Positions 11,684 to 21,499 of a stretch of DNA of 64,000 bases are shown here, piece after piece. The stretch is from Thelonectria olida. Lineage: Eukaryota > Ascomycota > Sordariomycetes > Hypocreales > Nectriaceae. The first letter of the stretch is position 1. Each line of letters starts with the position of its first letter. Location: the NCBI GenBank assembly GCA_020736575.1, contig JAGPYM010000020.1:248001-312000 (forward strand), read 5' to 3'. The translations under genes were made by a program, and so were the position numbers. A model generated the notes under the pieces. The model was not told the DNA's origin. It was given only the letters and a program-made list of their open reading frames with translations, and made no database searches.

Positions 11684-14600
11684 ATGTTTGGGGCTCTCTT
11701 TAGTCCAATATGGTGGGTATTTAAACAGATCGAATCATACCGCGTATATCGGCTTCAGGTTGATGCAGTTGACAGCTGCACGAAATACCTGAGAAGTGGA
11801 GCTTCATTAGATCTAGAGGCAGCTTTTCAGCGAGTTCAACAAGCCGTCGATGCAACACCCGAGGACCATCCAGGCCGGGCAACAATATATCAAAACCTCG
11901 CTTTTGTCTGTGTTTTCAAATATAAGAGATCGGAAGAGCTGTCGGACCTGGACATCATGATTGACAAATCCCAGGAAGCTCTAAATTTGATGTCAGATCA
12001 TGACACTCGACGGGCACGGTTGATCCAAGTTCTCGCATTTGGATACTACAAGAAGCAAAAAGTGACAGGGACACTACCAGACGTTGAGTCCGCAATTCGG
12101 TACTCTGAGAAGCTACTGGAAATGATACCAAAGAGTCACCCTGATCAGTCGCGACGCCTACACAGCATACAATATCTTGGGTACGCATATCATCACAAAT
12201 ACTTCAAGACAAGGGATGTAGCGGACCTAGACATGGCTATCCGAAGATACCGGGACCTCGTGGAGGCGACATCCTTGAGTGACTTCAAGCTAGCGGTTCG
12301 TTTTCAAAACATTGGACTGGGATATTTTACCAGGTTCCAACGAACAGGTTCATTTGCAAATCTCGAGGCAGCGATGCAACACTTTCGAGACGCTCTGGAT
12401 GCAACACCGAGCAAACACCCTCGCCGTGTATCTCAAATTATGCTCCTGGCTTTCGTTCACTGGGCTAGGTATAACACGTCACAAGCGATAACTGACCTGG
12501 ATGTTTCCATTCAACAATTCCAACGGTCGCTCGACGCAGTACCTGGCCACCATCGCGATCGGTCAGATTTGCTGCATGGTCTTGGAATGGGGTACTACGA
12601 AAGATATCGACGACTACGTGTGTTTCCGGAAATCGAGAAAGCCATTCAACTGTTCCAAGAATCCTTGGACTTAGTCCTACATGATCCTATCTCCCGCGCA
12701 CATCGGCTCAATAGTCTTGGGTCCGGATACCATTATAGATACAAGAACACAAAAGAAATGGCAGACCTGGACAGGGCCATACACTTTCAACACGCCTCTA
12801 TCAATGAAACACGGGATGGTAGCTTTACTCTTGCATTACGCCACGAGTGCCTCGGAGTTTCATACAGCCGAAAGTACAAGGCGACAAAGCTTACAGAGCA
12901 TCTGGAATCATCAATACGGCACTTCCAAAGAACCCTGGACTTGACGCCAGAGAGCCATCCTAACCGTGCAGGTGCATTACGTTGCCTTGGGTTGCAATAT
13001 GCCGAGAAATACTGTGCATTCAAATCACCACCGGATCGTGAGAAGTCGATACAATGTTATGAGAGTTCCCTTGGGCATTCCATCTCACCACCAAGTGAGC
13101 GGCTCAAGTCTGGCAGGGATTTGCTCCACTATTACGCAGGAACTGGAAACTGGCCGTTGGCTTATCAAACTGCCTGTAGCGTGGCATCATTGGTTCCTCT
13201 GCTCACGCCGCGCTCTCTGGAAAGTTTGGATAAGCAGTATTTGATTACCGAGTTCATTGGCCTGGCCTCTGACTCTGCTGCTGCTGCTTTGATGGTGGAG
13301 AAGACACCCTATGAGGCGATCCGGCTTCTGGAACTTGCTCGTGGGATTGTCGTTGGTTCTTTGTCCGATATGCGCGCCGATGTATCCGACCTTCGACAGA
13401 AATATCCCCGCTTGGCAGAAGAGTACACCAACCTTCGAGGCCAACTCGATACTCCAACAGGATTGCTTAAAGTCGACCATCCAGATTCTCTGTCAGCCTT
13501 GGCGACACAAGGGGACGGACTTGAAATACGGGGAGGATTAGCGGGTCATATTGATCAACGCCATAGTGCAAACTTTCGACTAGACGAAACCATAGAAGCC
13601 ATTAGGAAACTACCTGGCTTTGACAGGTTCCTCCAAGTTCCATCTGAGAACGAACTGAGAGATGCGGCAGTCTCGGGTACCATCATTGTTATCAACGTGA
13701 GCGACTATCGATGTGATGCGCTGATCATCGAGAACAGCGGGCTGCGGACGTTGCGACTTCCAAATCTACGCAGCAACGATGTTCGGGATCGCGTCGCGAC
13801 TCTAAATCATCAGTCGATAAGTACCGAGCTACTCAAATGGCTATGGGATACCACTGCAAAGCCGATTTTGACTTCGATTGGCCTCACTGAAGCCTCTCCG
13901 GATAGTTGGCCTCGGATCTGGTGGATTCCAACCGGACCTCTTGCCAAGTTTCCCATCCACGCAGCTGGAGACTATTCTTCTAATGACTATTCCGATACTG
14001 TATTGGATCGTGTCGTTTCATCCTACAGTCCTTCTGTCAAGTCTCTTGTACAGAGCCAACAGAGCCACCTTGGAGTGATGCGAAAACCGGAAACCGCGGT
14101 CCTCATCGGAATGCAAGAACTCCCATTCACCGGGCAAGAGATCAACGAGCTCGAACAGATTTGCGGATCAATGAGGTTACAAGTCCACAAGCCATATCAT
14201 TCCAAAACAGACGTGCTGGACGCGTTAAAGGGGTCAGATATATTCCATTTTGCTGGGCACGGACGGACCAACCCCTTAGATCCACTGGAAAGTTCTTTAA
14301 TTCTTAACGATGAAGAACTCACTGTGAAAAATCTATTTGAGATAAACCTTCATGACCGCAAGCCTTTCCTTGCCTACCTTTCTGCATGCGGAACTGGACA
14401 GGTAAAACATGATACGCTTATTGATGAAGGTATTCACTTAATAGCTGCATGTCAGCTTGTTGGCTTCCAGCACGTTGTTGGGACATTATGGGAAGTGAAC
14501 GATAGGACATGTGTAGATGCTGCCGCAACAGTCTATACGTGGATGAAAGATGGAGACATGAGTGATGAGTCCATCAGTCTTGGAGTCCATCATGCTAGCA

Positions 14601-14806
14601 GGACTCTTCGCGCCCAATGGGCTCTGGAGAACACGACAAGAGGAGCCACCAAGCATGCAGTGGTGGCCGGCAGAGAATTTCCTCACGAGGGAAGGGATGC
14701 ATCGTTTTCAAGCCACGGGGAGGCGAGAGATCCAAGGGACATTCTTTTATATGAGGACGAGGATGATCACCTATATTGGGTTCCATATGTTCATTTTGGC
14801 GTCTAG
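11684..14806 (+). CDS. TPR-CHAT protein (caspase-fold protease-like, 1040 residues)
   Basis: One uninterrupted exon. The N-terminal half (about residues 25-480) is an array of degenerate tetratricopeptide-type repeats of about 45-50 residues, each with a D-L-(D/E)-x-A-I and F/Y-Q-x-x-L-D-x-x-P-x-x-H-P-x-R pattern. A linker leads into a C-terminal CHAT domain (caspase HetF associated with TPRs), with the catalytic pair visible as FAGHG (His 859) and SACGTG (Cys 902), then the family motif VVGTLWEVND. CHAT proteins are caspase-clan peptidases; bacterial TPR-CHAT proteins act in defence and cell death. Both catalytic residues and the full length are intact, unlike the neighbouring cell-death genes. 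There is no NB-ARC/NACHT domain, so any partner sensor must be elsewhere. Confidence 0.93.
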   Translation: MFGALFSPIWWVFKQIESYRVYRLQVDAVDSCTKYLRSGASLDLEAAFQRVQQAVDATPEDHPGRATIYQNLAFVCVFKYKRSEELSDLDIMIDKSQEALNLMSDHDTRRARLIQVLAFGYYKKQKVTGTLPDVESAIRYSEKLLEMIPKSHPDQSRRLHSIQYLGYAYHHKYFKTRDVADLDMAIRRYRDLVEATSLSDFKLAVRFQNIGLGYFTRFQRTGSFANLEAAMQHFRDALDATPSKHPRRVSQIMLLAFVHWARYNTSQAITDLDVSIQQFQRSLDAVPGHHRDRSDLLHGLGMGYYERYRRLRVFPEIEKAIQLFQESLDLVLHDPISRAHRLNSLGSGYHYRYKNTKEMADLDRAIHFQHASINETRDGSFTLALRHECLGVSYSRKYKATKLTEHLESSIRHFQRTLDLTPESHPNRAGALRCLGLQYAEKYCAFKSPPDREKSIQCYESSLGHSISPPSERLKSGRDLLHYYAGTGNWPLAYQTACSVASLVPLLTPRSLESLDKQYLITEFIGLASDSAAAALMVEKTPYEAIRLLELARGIVVGSLSDMRADVSDLRQKYPRLAEEYTNLRGQLDTPTGLLKVDHPDSLSALATQGDGLEIRGGLAGHIDQRHSANFRLDETIEAIRKLPGFDRFLQVPSENELRDAAVSGTIIVINVSDYRCDALIIENSGLRTLRLPNLRSNDVRDRVATLNHQSISTELLKWLWDTTAKPILTSIGLTEASPDSWPRIWWIPTGPLAKFPIHAAGDYSSNDYSDTVLDRVVSSYSPSVKSLVQSQQSHLGVMRKPETAVLIGMQELPFTGQEINELEQICGSMRLQVHKPYHSKTDVLDALKGSDIFHFAGHGRTNPLDPLESSLILNDEELTVKNLFEINLHDRKPFLAYLSACGTGQVKHDTLIDEGIHLIAACQLVGFQHVVGTLWEVNDRTCVDAAATVYTWMKDGDMSDESISLGVHHASRTLRAQWALENTTRGATKHAVVAGREFPHEGRDASFSSHGEARDPRDILLYEDEDDHLYWVPYVHFGV

Positions 14807-15170
14807 ACTTTTCTCAGCATACGACAAGTCTGGACCAAGGTAATTCGAGATAAGTAGAGCTCCGCGTGGAACTCGTCGGTATCTCTATAACATTAAATGG
14901 AATTTAGACGGCGAAAGATGTATGTTCCCAATCTTCCTCACTCGCATTGAAGATTTGGGCAAGGTGTGGTCTAGAACTAAAGAATTGTAACCGCCACAAC
15001 CACCACCAAGTTCTAGGACACAACAGTACCTCGGCACCCGGTAGAAATGCTACTTTCAGTACTCAACCCTTTAGCAGTTTCGTAAGTGACATTCTACATT
15101 CAGAGGTCGATCAATCAGAGAAAAAGTGATACAAAAAAGACAGGAAACTGAGTTGCACACTCCGCTAACA
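14807..15170. other. intergenic, no gene seen
   Basis: About 360 bases between the CHAT gene and the ankyrin pseudogene. No feature recognised. Confidence 0.4.
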
Positions 15171-16333
15171 TCATGCATAATCTTCCAGTAGCTTTACAGT
15201 ATGTCCCCGTTCACCAGTCTCCTTTGATAAGGACAGCGGTGTTTTACCAAGGCTATCCTTCGCAAGTGGGTTACTCCCAGCTTCAAGTAGTTTCCACATT
15301 ACCTCATCCCAAGAGTTGTCCCAGTATGGTCGACGGAGGTAATAGGACTTCAGCGTGAAACAAAAGGGCCACGTTCCAGCTTCCCCTTCCACAGCAAATT
15401 TAGGAGAGAGCGCCAAGGTTGGTTAGTAAGGCTTGCTCCATGCTCGACGAGATATCGTATGAAGGATTGTCGATACGCGCTCAAGAAAACGGGATGACAG
15501 GGAAGCTAATCTGCAGTAAGACTTTCTAGGTGCTTGGATACAGATTCCAGCTCGTTGGCGCTGCTCTCAAATGTGGTAGCCGCAAGGACTATCAGAGCAT
15601 TGCTCTCTGGGAACCTTTGATTTGGCGATGCTCCATTACTGATGAGCATCTTGGAACACTTAATGTGCTGGGTCCATTTTTCGTTGGAAAGTATCACCAA
15701 TACTGTATAATGGAGTAATGTTCTCCTTGTCCTCAATGTTCGGTGAAGCTCCGTGATCGAGCAAGAGTTTGACCGTTGTTGGATGACCTTCTTGGAAAAC
15801 AACGTGAAGTGGAGTTCTGCCCTTGCGATCTGTCGAGTTCGGAGAGCATCCTCGCTCAAGAAGGTATTGCAAACAAAGGTCAGAGCCGGCCTGTGCAGCA
15901 TAGTGCATGAGCGAGTACCAAGGGTCGACGAAGCAAGGGAAGAAGTGTGTAGAAACCCACTTGTCTGGAGTTAGAACATACGTTCGCTCAAGCGTATCAA
16001 ACATGAGGGGTAGCCACAAATAGGTCCTTTGTCCGGCTGCGGCATCACGAAGGGCCAATCTAATGGAAGATTGCGTGATATGGTCGAGCTTGGGTCGCTT
16101 CTTACAGAACTTTGCCAGTCGGTCCTCCATGCCAATGTCGATTTCTTCTTGGATTTGCCGTTTTTTGTCATTTTTGTCTCAGACAAATGAATCAAGGAGG
16201 ACTCAAAGTCATTGAATTCATTCTGAATTGGTGGGTAACCTCGTGTGGTGAGAAGAAATTTGAGCTTGGCTTTGCCCCTTGTCTCGAAGAGAGACCTCAA
16301 ATAGCCAATTCGCTTGTTTAGTTCTTTAAGCAA
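15171..16333 (-). pseudogene. NACHT/ankyrin-repeat protein pseudogene, truncated at the 5' end
   Basis: The minus strand carries the end of a NACHT-type ATPase (LKFLLTTRGYPPIQ, sensor-1-like) followed by ankyrin repeats: YSLMHYAAQAGSDLCLQYLL, GRTPLHVVFQEGHPTTVKLL, KCSKMLISNGASPN, YLVEHGASLTNQPW and MWKLLEAGSNPL. They lie in different frames. A change within the run of six T at 16161-16166 (one extra A on the coding strand restores KKRQIQEEIDI), another near TPL-LHYTVL at about 15700-15715, and further ones around 15450-15510 and 15360-15420 break the gene. The Walker A half is absent upstream of 16333. Related NACHT-ankyrin proteins act in allorecognition. Confidence 0.8.
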
Positions 16334-16917
16334 GGTTTACTTGATAAGGATTTTCACTTAAAGGCCAATTGTAAACCCTATAGAAAAGCTTATGGTGATA
16401 GATGCAAGGCCGGGTTTTGCCTGTATCGACCTTTATTGTGTGCCAATACCAGGCTTATTTTAACGAATAATATAACCATCTAGATCGATGGCCAGTTCGT
16501 GGCGACAGCAACCACCTATGGGCTATGGTTCCAAAGGCATGGCGGTTACCCCGGAGATTCTAAAACATTTCTAGTCAATCTACTAAGAGCAAGTGAGGCA
16601 ATCGGTGGAGAGAATGATAATTCATACCCAAGCACGATAAGAGACGCCAAGTACGGTTTGATCGCACTAGTGATTTATTATAATAATGGATAGGCACAGC
16701 TATTAGATTGAATACATATTTAAGTACAAACGCAGTCGTGCGTGGTCGTATCTCAACTTGCAATACCCTCATACTTCTCCGATGAACACTACGGTACTAA
16801 CAGCAAGAAGGGGACTGAGCTCAGCTGTATTCAAACATCACTCCAAGCTTATCAGACCTCAGGCGCTTTCCATCCGAACCAGGACTATTCTATCTAAGCA
16901 TACCCAAAGCCCAACCA
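16334..16917. other. intergenic, no gene seen
   Basis: About 580 bases upstream of the decayed ankyrin gene, moderately AT-rich. No feature recognised. Confidence 0.35.
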
Positions 16918-17283
16918 TGTCTTCCCTTATAGACAGCGCCAAGGTACACATCCACCTAGAAATCTTCTCCCTAGCACCAACTTACAGAATTTGCAGAGAA
17001 CAATCGCTAAAAACTTTAGCGGCCCAGCTTAGAAAATTACCCCTCGCCAGTTCTCCCTTAACGAAACTCCCAGCTTAGCAGGCAAGATTGCTATTATTAC
17101 AAGCGGCAGTAAGGGCATCGGGTATAGCGCCACCTATATATTTCTTAATTATAATATTAGAAAGCTCTTTATACTCTCGCTATTTAAAGAAGTTATTAAG
17201 GGTACTAAAAAGTCAGTTGCTAAGGAGCTTGGCTAGGAGAAGGCTAACTGTATTAAATAAATTAAATATAATTTAATAGATTA
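16918..17283 (+). pseudogene. RIP-like relic of a short-chain dehydrogenase N-terminus
   Basis: From MSSLIDSAK at 16918, past a plausible short intron, the sequence reads NETPSLAGKIAIITSGSKGI then GYSA..., the SDR cofactor motif TGxxxGIG with T-S-G-S-K-G-I-G. It goes on KLFILSLFKEVIKGTKKSVA and KELG-stop-EKANCIK-stop-IKYNLID. The two stops (TAG, TAA) sit where Gln and Trp codons would be expected, and the stretch is strongly AT-shifted, as RIP would leave it. Homology stops at the LTR-like block that begins at 17284. Confidence 0.6.
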
Positions 17284-17613
17284 TGTCACGAGCGTGGCCC
17301 GATAGTTGTTCCGGGCTGCTGCCACGGAACGTCATAACCTGGAAGGCTGCGGCCGTCCCCGAAGGCATAGGCCACCTGGATGGCTGCGAGGCAGCGATGA
17401 CTTCACTGGGTTATTCCAGCTGACCTTGAGGGACGGCAACCTTGAGGGGCTGCTACCTTGAGGGCCTGCTACCTTGAGAGGCAAGCAGCTGCTAGGTATT
17501 TAAGCCTTTGCTGGGACCTAGCTAGGATGCCTTTCCCTTCCTTTTCCTTAGTATTAGATATTCAATATCAAGGCCATCCTTAGTTGCACGGAACTCGGGT
17601 CCAGCCCCTTACA
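17284..17613. mobile_element. solo LTR-like element, about 330 bases
   Basis: The block begins TGTCACGAGCGTGG and ends CAGCCCCTTACA, giving the TG...CA ends of an LTR retrotransposon repeat. It is GC-rich against AT-rich flanks, has a TATTTAAG promoter-like box near 17497 and four imperfect copies of CTGCTACCTTGAGGG inside. It sits exactly where the decayed SDR reading stops. No internal retroelement genes are present, and a clean 5-base target duplication is not seen (GATTA on the left, ATTCT on the right). A solo LTR or a truncated copy is the best reading. Confidence 0.55.
17419..17482 (+). repeat. four short tandem repeats inside the LTR-like block
   Basis: Imperfect 15-16-base units built on (G/C)CTACCTTGAGGG follow one another four times: GCTGACCTTGAGGGA, GGCAACCTTGAGGGG, CTGCTACCTTGAGGGC and CTGCTACCTTGAGAGG. 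Confidence 0.7.
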
Positions 17614-17912
17614 ATTCTTATATCCTACCTACTCTTATTATTAAAAAAGATATTAGAAGAGTATAATATAATAAATTATCAACTTGGCCTTAAATGCGCA
17701 CTAAGGGGCGCCTAGTAATATTAAGTTCGAGAGCTTAAAAGAGCTAAACCAAGATCTAGGGCCAAATGCTTAGTACGGCCGGTCTAAATTGGCTGCCATA
17801 CTATACACACGGTATTTCGCTAGACATGTCACACAGGGTGGCTTCGCTAAAGTGCTAATGAACTGTTCGCATCCTGTTTTCGTCAGCACGAGACAGAGCA
17901 CCGAACACATCC

Positions 17913-18218
17913 ATGAGGCGTACGTATTCACATCTGCCCCTCTGTACACGTGCTAACCCGAGCTGCAGTTACCCCCTCGCTAGATACATGGTATCCAAGG
18001 TCCTGGAACCGTTCAAGAAGGATCAGTTTGATAGTACGCTTAGCTCTATTTATGCCGCAACCCTGGCCGAAAGGTCAGGGGAGTACATCTGCTCTCCAGC
18101 AACACCTGAGACAGGAAACGAGCTGTCGCAGAATGAAGAGTTGGGGGAGCAGCTGATGGAGCTTACAAGGAAGATTATCAGCGAGAAGTTTGAGCCTTTT
18201 AATGATCGGGAGTTCTAG
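17913..18218 (+). pseudogene. C-terminal fragment of a short-chain dehydrogenase
   Basis: The frame encodes MVSKVLEPFKKDQFDSTLSS then IYAATLAERSGEYICSPATP and GEQLMELTRKIISEKFEPFN. This matches the C-terminal substrate-binding part of fungal retinol-dehydrogenase-like SDRs. No cofactor-binding half or catalytic Tyr/Lys is joined to it. It may be the tail of the SDR whose N-terminus decays at 16918-17283, split by the LTR-like block, or a separate remnant. Unlike that half it is not AT-shifted. Confidence 0.5.
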
Positions 18219-18274
18219 TAGCTCGTCTTGCGGGAACTGACTTCCATGTAACATTAAACAGAGACAAGATATTC

Positions 18275-19174
18275 CTATGTTCTATGCTCTTTGATAATTT
18301 CTTCAACAGCATCTAATTTGGTCATCTTCTTCAGCATACCCTCAAATATGTTGCACGGTATCATGCTGGCCACATGGGCCATAGACGCGCTCTCGCCCCT
18401 CCAGATAACAGCCGGCGGATTCTTGCTCAACAGCAACGACAACACCTCAGCGGCCCACTGCTCTGCAGATATGCCTCTGTCTGAGAGGCCCTCCTGACTC
18501 ATGGCCTTCTCAACTACTTCGCGGGCTGGCTCGTATATTGATCCCTGAGGCAATTTGTCGGCTTTTGTGTTGACGTTGTTGTTTGTGATAATGTTGGTGC
18601 GCACCCCAGCTGTCTTGAGCTCGACCACGCGGACCCCGAAGGCCGAAAGTTCCATCCGCATCGTTTCAGAAAGCATGGCAAAGGCGGCCTTTGAGGCATT
18701 GTAGATGCCTTGAAACGGCAATGCCGTCACAGAACCGACGGATGTGTGGTTGACAACCATGCTCGTGCCGTCGGGGGATGGAGCAGCTTGGAGAAGCAGA
18801 GGCATGAACGCTTGTGTGACGGCAATCTGGGCCCAGACATTGACGTCGAAGAGGTTTTTGGCCGCAGACAGGGACGCGTCCACGATGGGCATAGTATAGC
18901 TGCCGGCAGCGTTGTTGACGAGGATATCCAGGCCCTTGCCTGCGGGTAAGAGGGCAGTTATTGACGCAACAGCGTCGGTGATGGAAGATGACGAAGTCAC
19001 ATCGAGAGCCACTGTGTGAATCCCTCGTTCCTCGAGTGGTGATAGTTTGGCTAGATTACGACCGCTTGCGTAGACTTGATGACCGGCTTCATGGAAGGCG
19101 ACGGCCAAAGCGGCGCCCATTCCGCCTGGCGAGCAGCCGGTTATCAAGATGGTCAGCTTTTTCGTGGCAGCCAT
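18275..19174 (-). CDS. short-chain dehydrogenase/reductase, AYR1-like
   Basis: An intact single exon of 299 residues. The Rossmann motif TGCSPGGMG lies at about residues 13-21, the NNAAG motif at about 88-92, the active-site Ser in NHTSVGS and Tyr/Lys in YNASK. The TGxxxGMG start, length and C-terminal extension resemble 1-acyldihydroxyacetone-phosphate reductase (Ayr1) and related NADPH-dependent classical SDRs. No strong signal or tail anchor is evident. It is divergently placed from the AflR-type regulator, with CGGAGTT repeats in the shared promoter, so it may be a tailoring enzyme regulated with it. Confidence 0.9.
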   Translation of the reverse strand: MAATKKLTILITGCSPGGMGAALAVAFHEAGHQVYASGRNLAKLSPLEERGIHTVALDVTSSSSITDAVASITALLPAGKGLDILVNNAAGSYTMPIVDASLSAAKNLFDVNVWAQIAVTQAFMPLLLQAAPSPDGTSMVVNHTSVGSVTALPFQGIYNASKAAFAMLSETMRMELSAFGVRVVELKTAGVRTNIITNNNVNTKADKLPQGSIYEPAREVVEKAMSQEGLSDRGISAEQWAAEVLSLLLSKNPPAVIWRGESASMAHVASMIPCNIFEGMLKKMTKLDAVEEIIKEHRT

Positions 19175-19353
19175 TAAGTTGGAGTATTGTAAGAAAAGAT
19201 GAGAAATGTTTGTGTGTTAGCTATCTACAAGCCAATCAGTATTGCCATATTTCCATCTTATACGTGAGCCTTTGATATTGTTTCCAACAGCTCTGCCCCC
19301 TTGTAAGTTGTACTTAGTCATGGATCGTGGCGTTGGTGGCTGCTAACTCGTTG

Positions 19354-19391
19354 CGGAGTTCGTGGAGTTCGCGGAGTTCGCGGAGTTCGCG
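19354..19391 (+). promoter_or_regulatory. tandem CGGAGTTCG repeats in the SDR/regulator divergent promoter
   Basis: Four head-to-tail 9-base units, CGGAGTTCG, TGGAGTTCG, CGGAGTTCG, CGGAGTTCG, run from 19354 and are followed by CGTAG. CGG triplets at 9-base spacing are the half-site type bound by Zn2Cys6 proteins. Two more CGGAGTT copies lie at 19630 and 19640, in the leader of the regulator gene. Confidence 0.55.
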
Positions 19392-19693
19392 TAGACGAGC
19401 AACTCCTCGTACTCGGGTCCTGTGAACTTGCCAACTTCCCACGTGACGCGAGCTCGACGGCTGACCGAAGACGACAGATGCCACTCAACTCCACAACAAC
19501 AGGAATGCAATCACTGCACTAGCCCCTGCGCCTGCTCTTTCGAAGGCCTCACGGACTTTGACCTCGTTTGTCTACGGAGAAGCTGCGGAACTGCTCCAAG
19601 CATTGGACTACACTTTGGACGCCGAGCCGCGGAGTTCATCGGAGTTCAGCCCCGGACCTCAACTGCCATCCTACTGGCCCCAGCCGGGACACT

Positions 19694-21274
19694 ATGCAGG
19701 CATCAATTCCACTATCGACGCGCCAGAAGAACTGCAATACATGTGTCCAGTCGAAAAGGCGCTGCGACAGACAGACGCCCATCTGCTCTCGGTGTGCAGA
19801 GAGAGATGTGCCCTGCACGTATGGGAAGCCTAAGAAAAGAAAACTAGACACAGCCTCGACCTTCGCCGAGGTCGTGTCTCCCCCGAGTCCTTCGGCAATA
19901 TGGTTCGATCCAGGAATAACACTTGACATGGGTTATCTCGAAAATCCGATTCTTGAGTCCCAATCTGGGTCTACTTACCATGCAGCCACATCTGATATGT
20001 TCTCCCATGGGTTGATCTCCAATGACATTTCCATGGGGGTATTTAATAGTAGTGAGAGCGCCAACACTTCCTACCCCAGCTCTACGCATATGGGGGCGGT
20101 TCAGATACCTGAAGAAAGCGATCAATCCTGCCTGCGTTCGTGTAGCCCGATCGACGATGAGATCCTCAAGAGCTGGGAGAAGATGGGTGTCTTCTGTGTT
20201 GGTGCGCCACCGTAACGTCTTAACTAGATGGTTTACCTGAACATGGCTGACACAAACAGGGTGACGTTCAACCTTGGCACCTCCATGATTCTCAGACAAG
20301 GTTGCACTTTGCGGTAGACCGAGTTAAAGGCTACACGGCACAGATGGCTAATCATAATGCTACCCCGTTCTTACACCACAACCTGTATCAAGATTCCATG
20401 CCGAGCTGTATCTTGTCGTGCTTTTCTACAAGCGTTCTGTATACGAACCGTACGCCGGCAAACACACCCATGGTTTTGCGAACACTACATAGCAACGTGA
20501 CTGCCTTGGTCAATAGCGAGTCTGATCCGTCTTTGGCAATAGCCCCATTACAGCGACTCGCGCGAACGCAAACACTCTTCATCTATGAGATCATTCGCCT
20601 CTTTGACGGAGACATTGCTTTACGTGCCCAGGGCGAGAAACACATACCCCTGCTGCAAACCTGGCTGAGTGAATTATGTTGCTTGCGCAACAATCTACGG
20701 GAGACTGCACATGGGGGAGAAACCCACCCACCAACATGGAAGGTTCGTACTGCAGACCGTAATGCATTGTGAGAATCCCTGACTTGATGATTAGGAATGG
20801 ATATTCGACGAATCAGTACGCAGGACTGTGGTAATGGCATACTCTGTTATTGGTCTGTACGACTTGATGAAGGACCCCGGAGAAAAACTAGGTCATTACC
20901 CTTTACCGTGGAGAGCAGATCGGTCACTGACATCGCAACGCATGCAGGAAACCCAGGGTCGTGGGCTTTCATCCATCGCTGGACGCTCGGCGGCTCCCTA
21001 TGGAAAGCCAAGACCGAGTCAGACTTTGACCGCCTATGGGCGCGAAACCAGCATTTCGTCATTGCCAACTTTTCCTTTGACAAGTTTATCGCCCAAGGCA
21101 AAGGAGACGAAATCGACGAGTTCGGAGAGATGCTTCTTAGCGTGTAAGTAGTCAGAAGCTTATCGTCATGGCATGATGCTGACAGCCCAATCCAGGTACA
21201 TGGGGGTGGATGAAACAAGGAAGTTTATGGCAAAAGGAGCAAATCTAGGATCCCCTGCATCTGAGCAATCCTGA
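19694..21274 (+). CDS. Zn2Cys6 transcription factor of the AflR type
   Basis: The N-terminal binuclear cluster is CNTCVQSKRRCDRQTPICSR then CAERDVPC (C-x2-C-x6-C-x6-C-x2-C-x6-C), followed by the basic linker KPKKRK. The body contains HFAVDRVKGYTAQMANHNAT, EWIFDESVRRTVVMAYSVIG and HFVIANFSFDKFIAQGKGDE, as in AflR-family regulators of secondary-metabolite clusters. Supported introns are about 20735-20794 (GTTCGT...GATTAG) and 21144-21195 (GTAAGT...CCAG), with the stop at 21272-21274. The intron near 20200-20262 has no clean donor in phase, and the frame shifts between GLYDLMKDPGE and HRWTLGGSL around 20890-20960, so either an unusual intron or a disruption is present. The ATG at 19694 precedes the finger; earlier in-frame ATGs exist. 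Confidence 0.72.
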
Positions 21275-21318
21275 TAGTGGTGGTTCACGGTGGCTCTCCG
21301 ATCTATTGGACGTTCTCA

Positions 21319-21435
21319 AACTCCGCAAACTGAAACTATGTCTTGTCGAGCTCCGCAAACCTGAACTATCTGATGTCCAACTCCGAAAACTTGAACTATC
21401 TTGGTCAACTCCGCGTAACCGAACTCCGCAACAAG
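21319..21435 (+). repeat. imperfect tandem repeats of about 30 bases, each starting AACTCCG
   Basis: Units start at 21319, 21349, 21379, 21407 and 21422. The first three share AACTCCGCAAACYTGAACTA, and the last two are shortened. AACTCCG is the reverse complement of the CGGAGTT word repeated upstream of the regulator, so the regulator gene is flanked by inverted clusters of the same word. Confidence 0.65.
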
Positions 21436-21499
21436 CGAACCAAGATAGTAGAGAAACTATTGACATCACAAGAAACCGAGATGAACACAGCCTCTTTTT

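Noticed and set aside
17284..17613. A full-length LTR retrotransposon
   Set aside because: Only one LTR-like block; no gag/pol reading or second LTR nearby.
20797..21151. Separate small genes on the plus strand
   Set aside because: These frames are exons of the AflR-type regulator, shown by its conserved C-terminal motifs.
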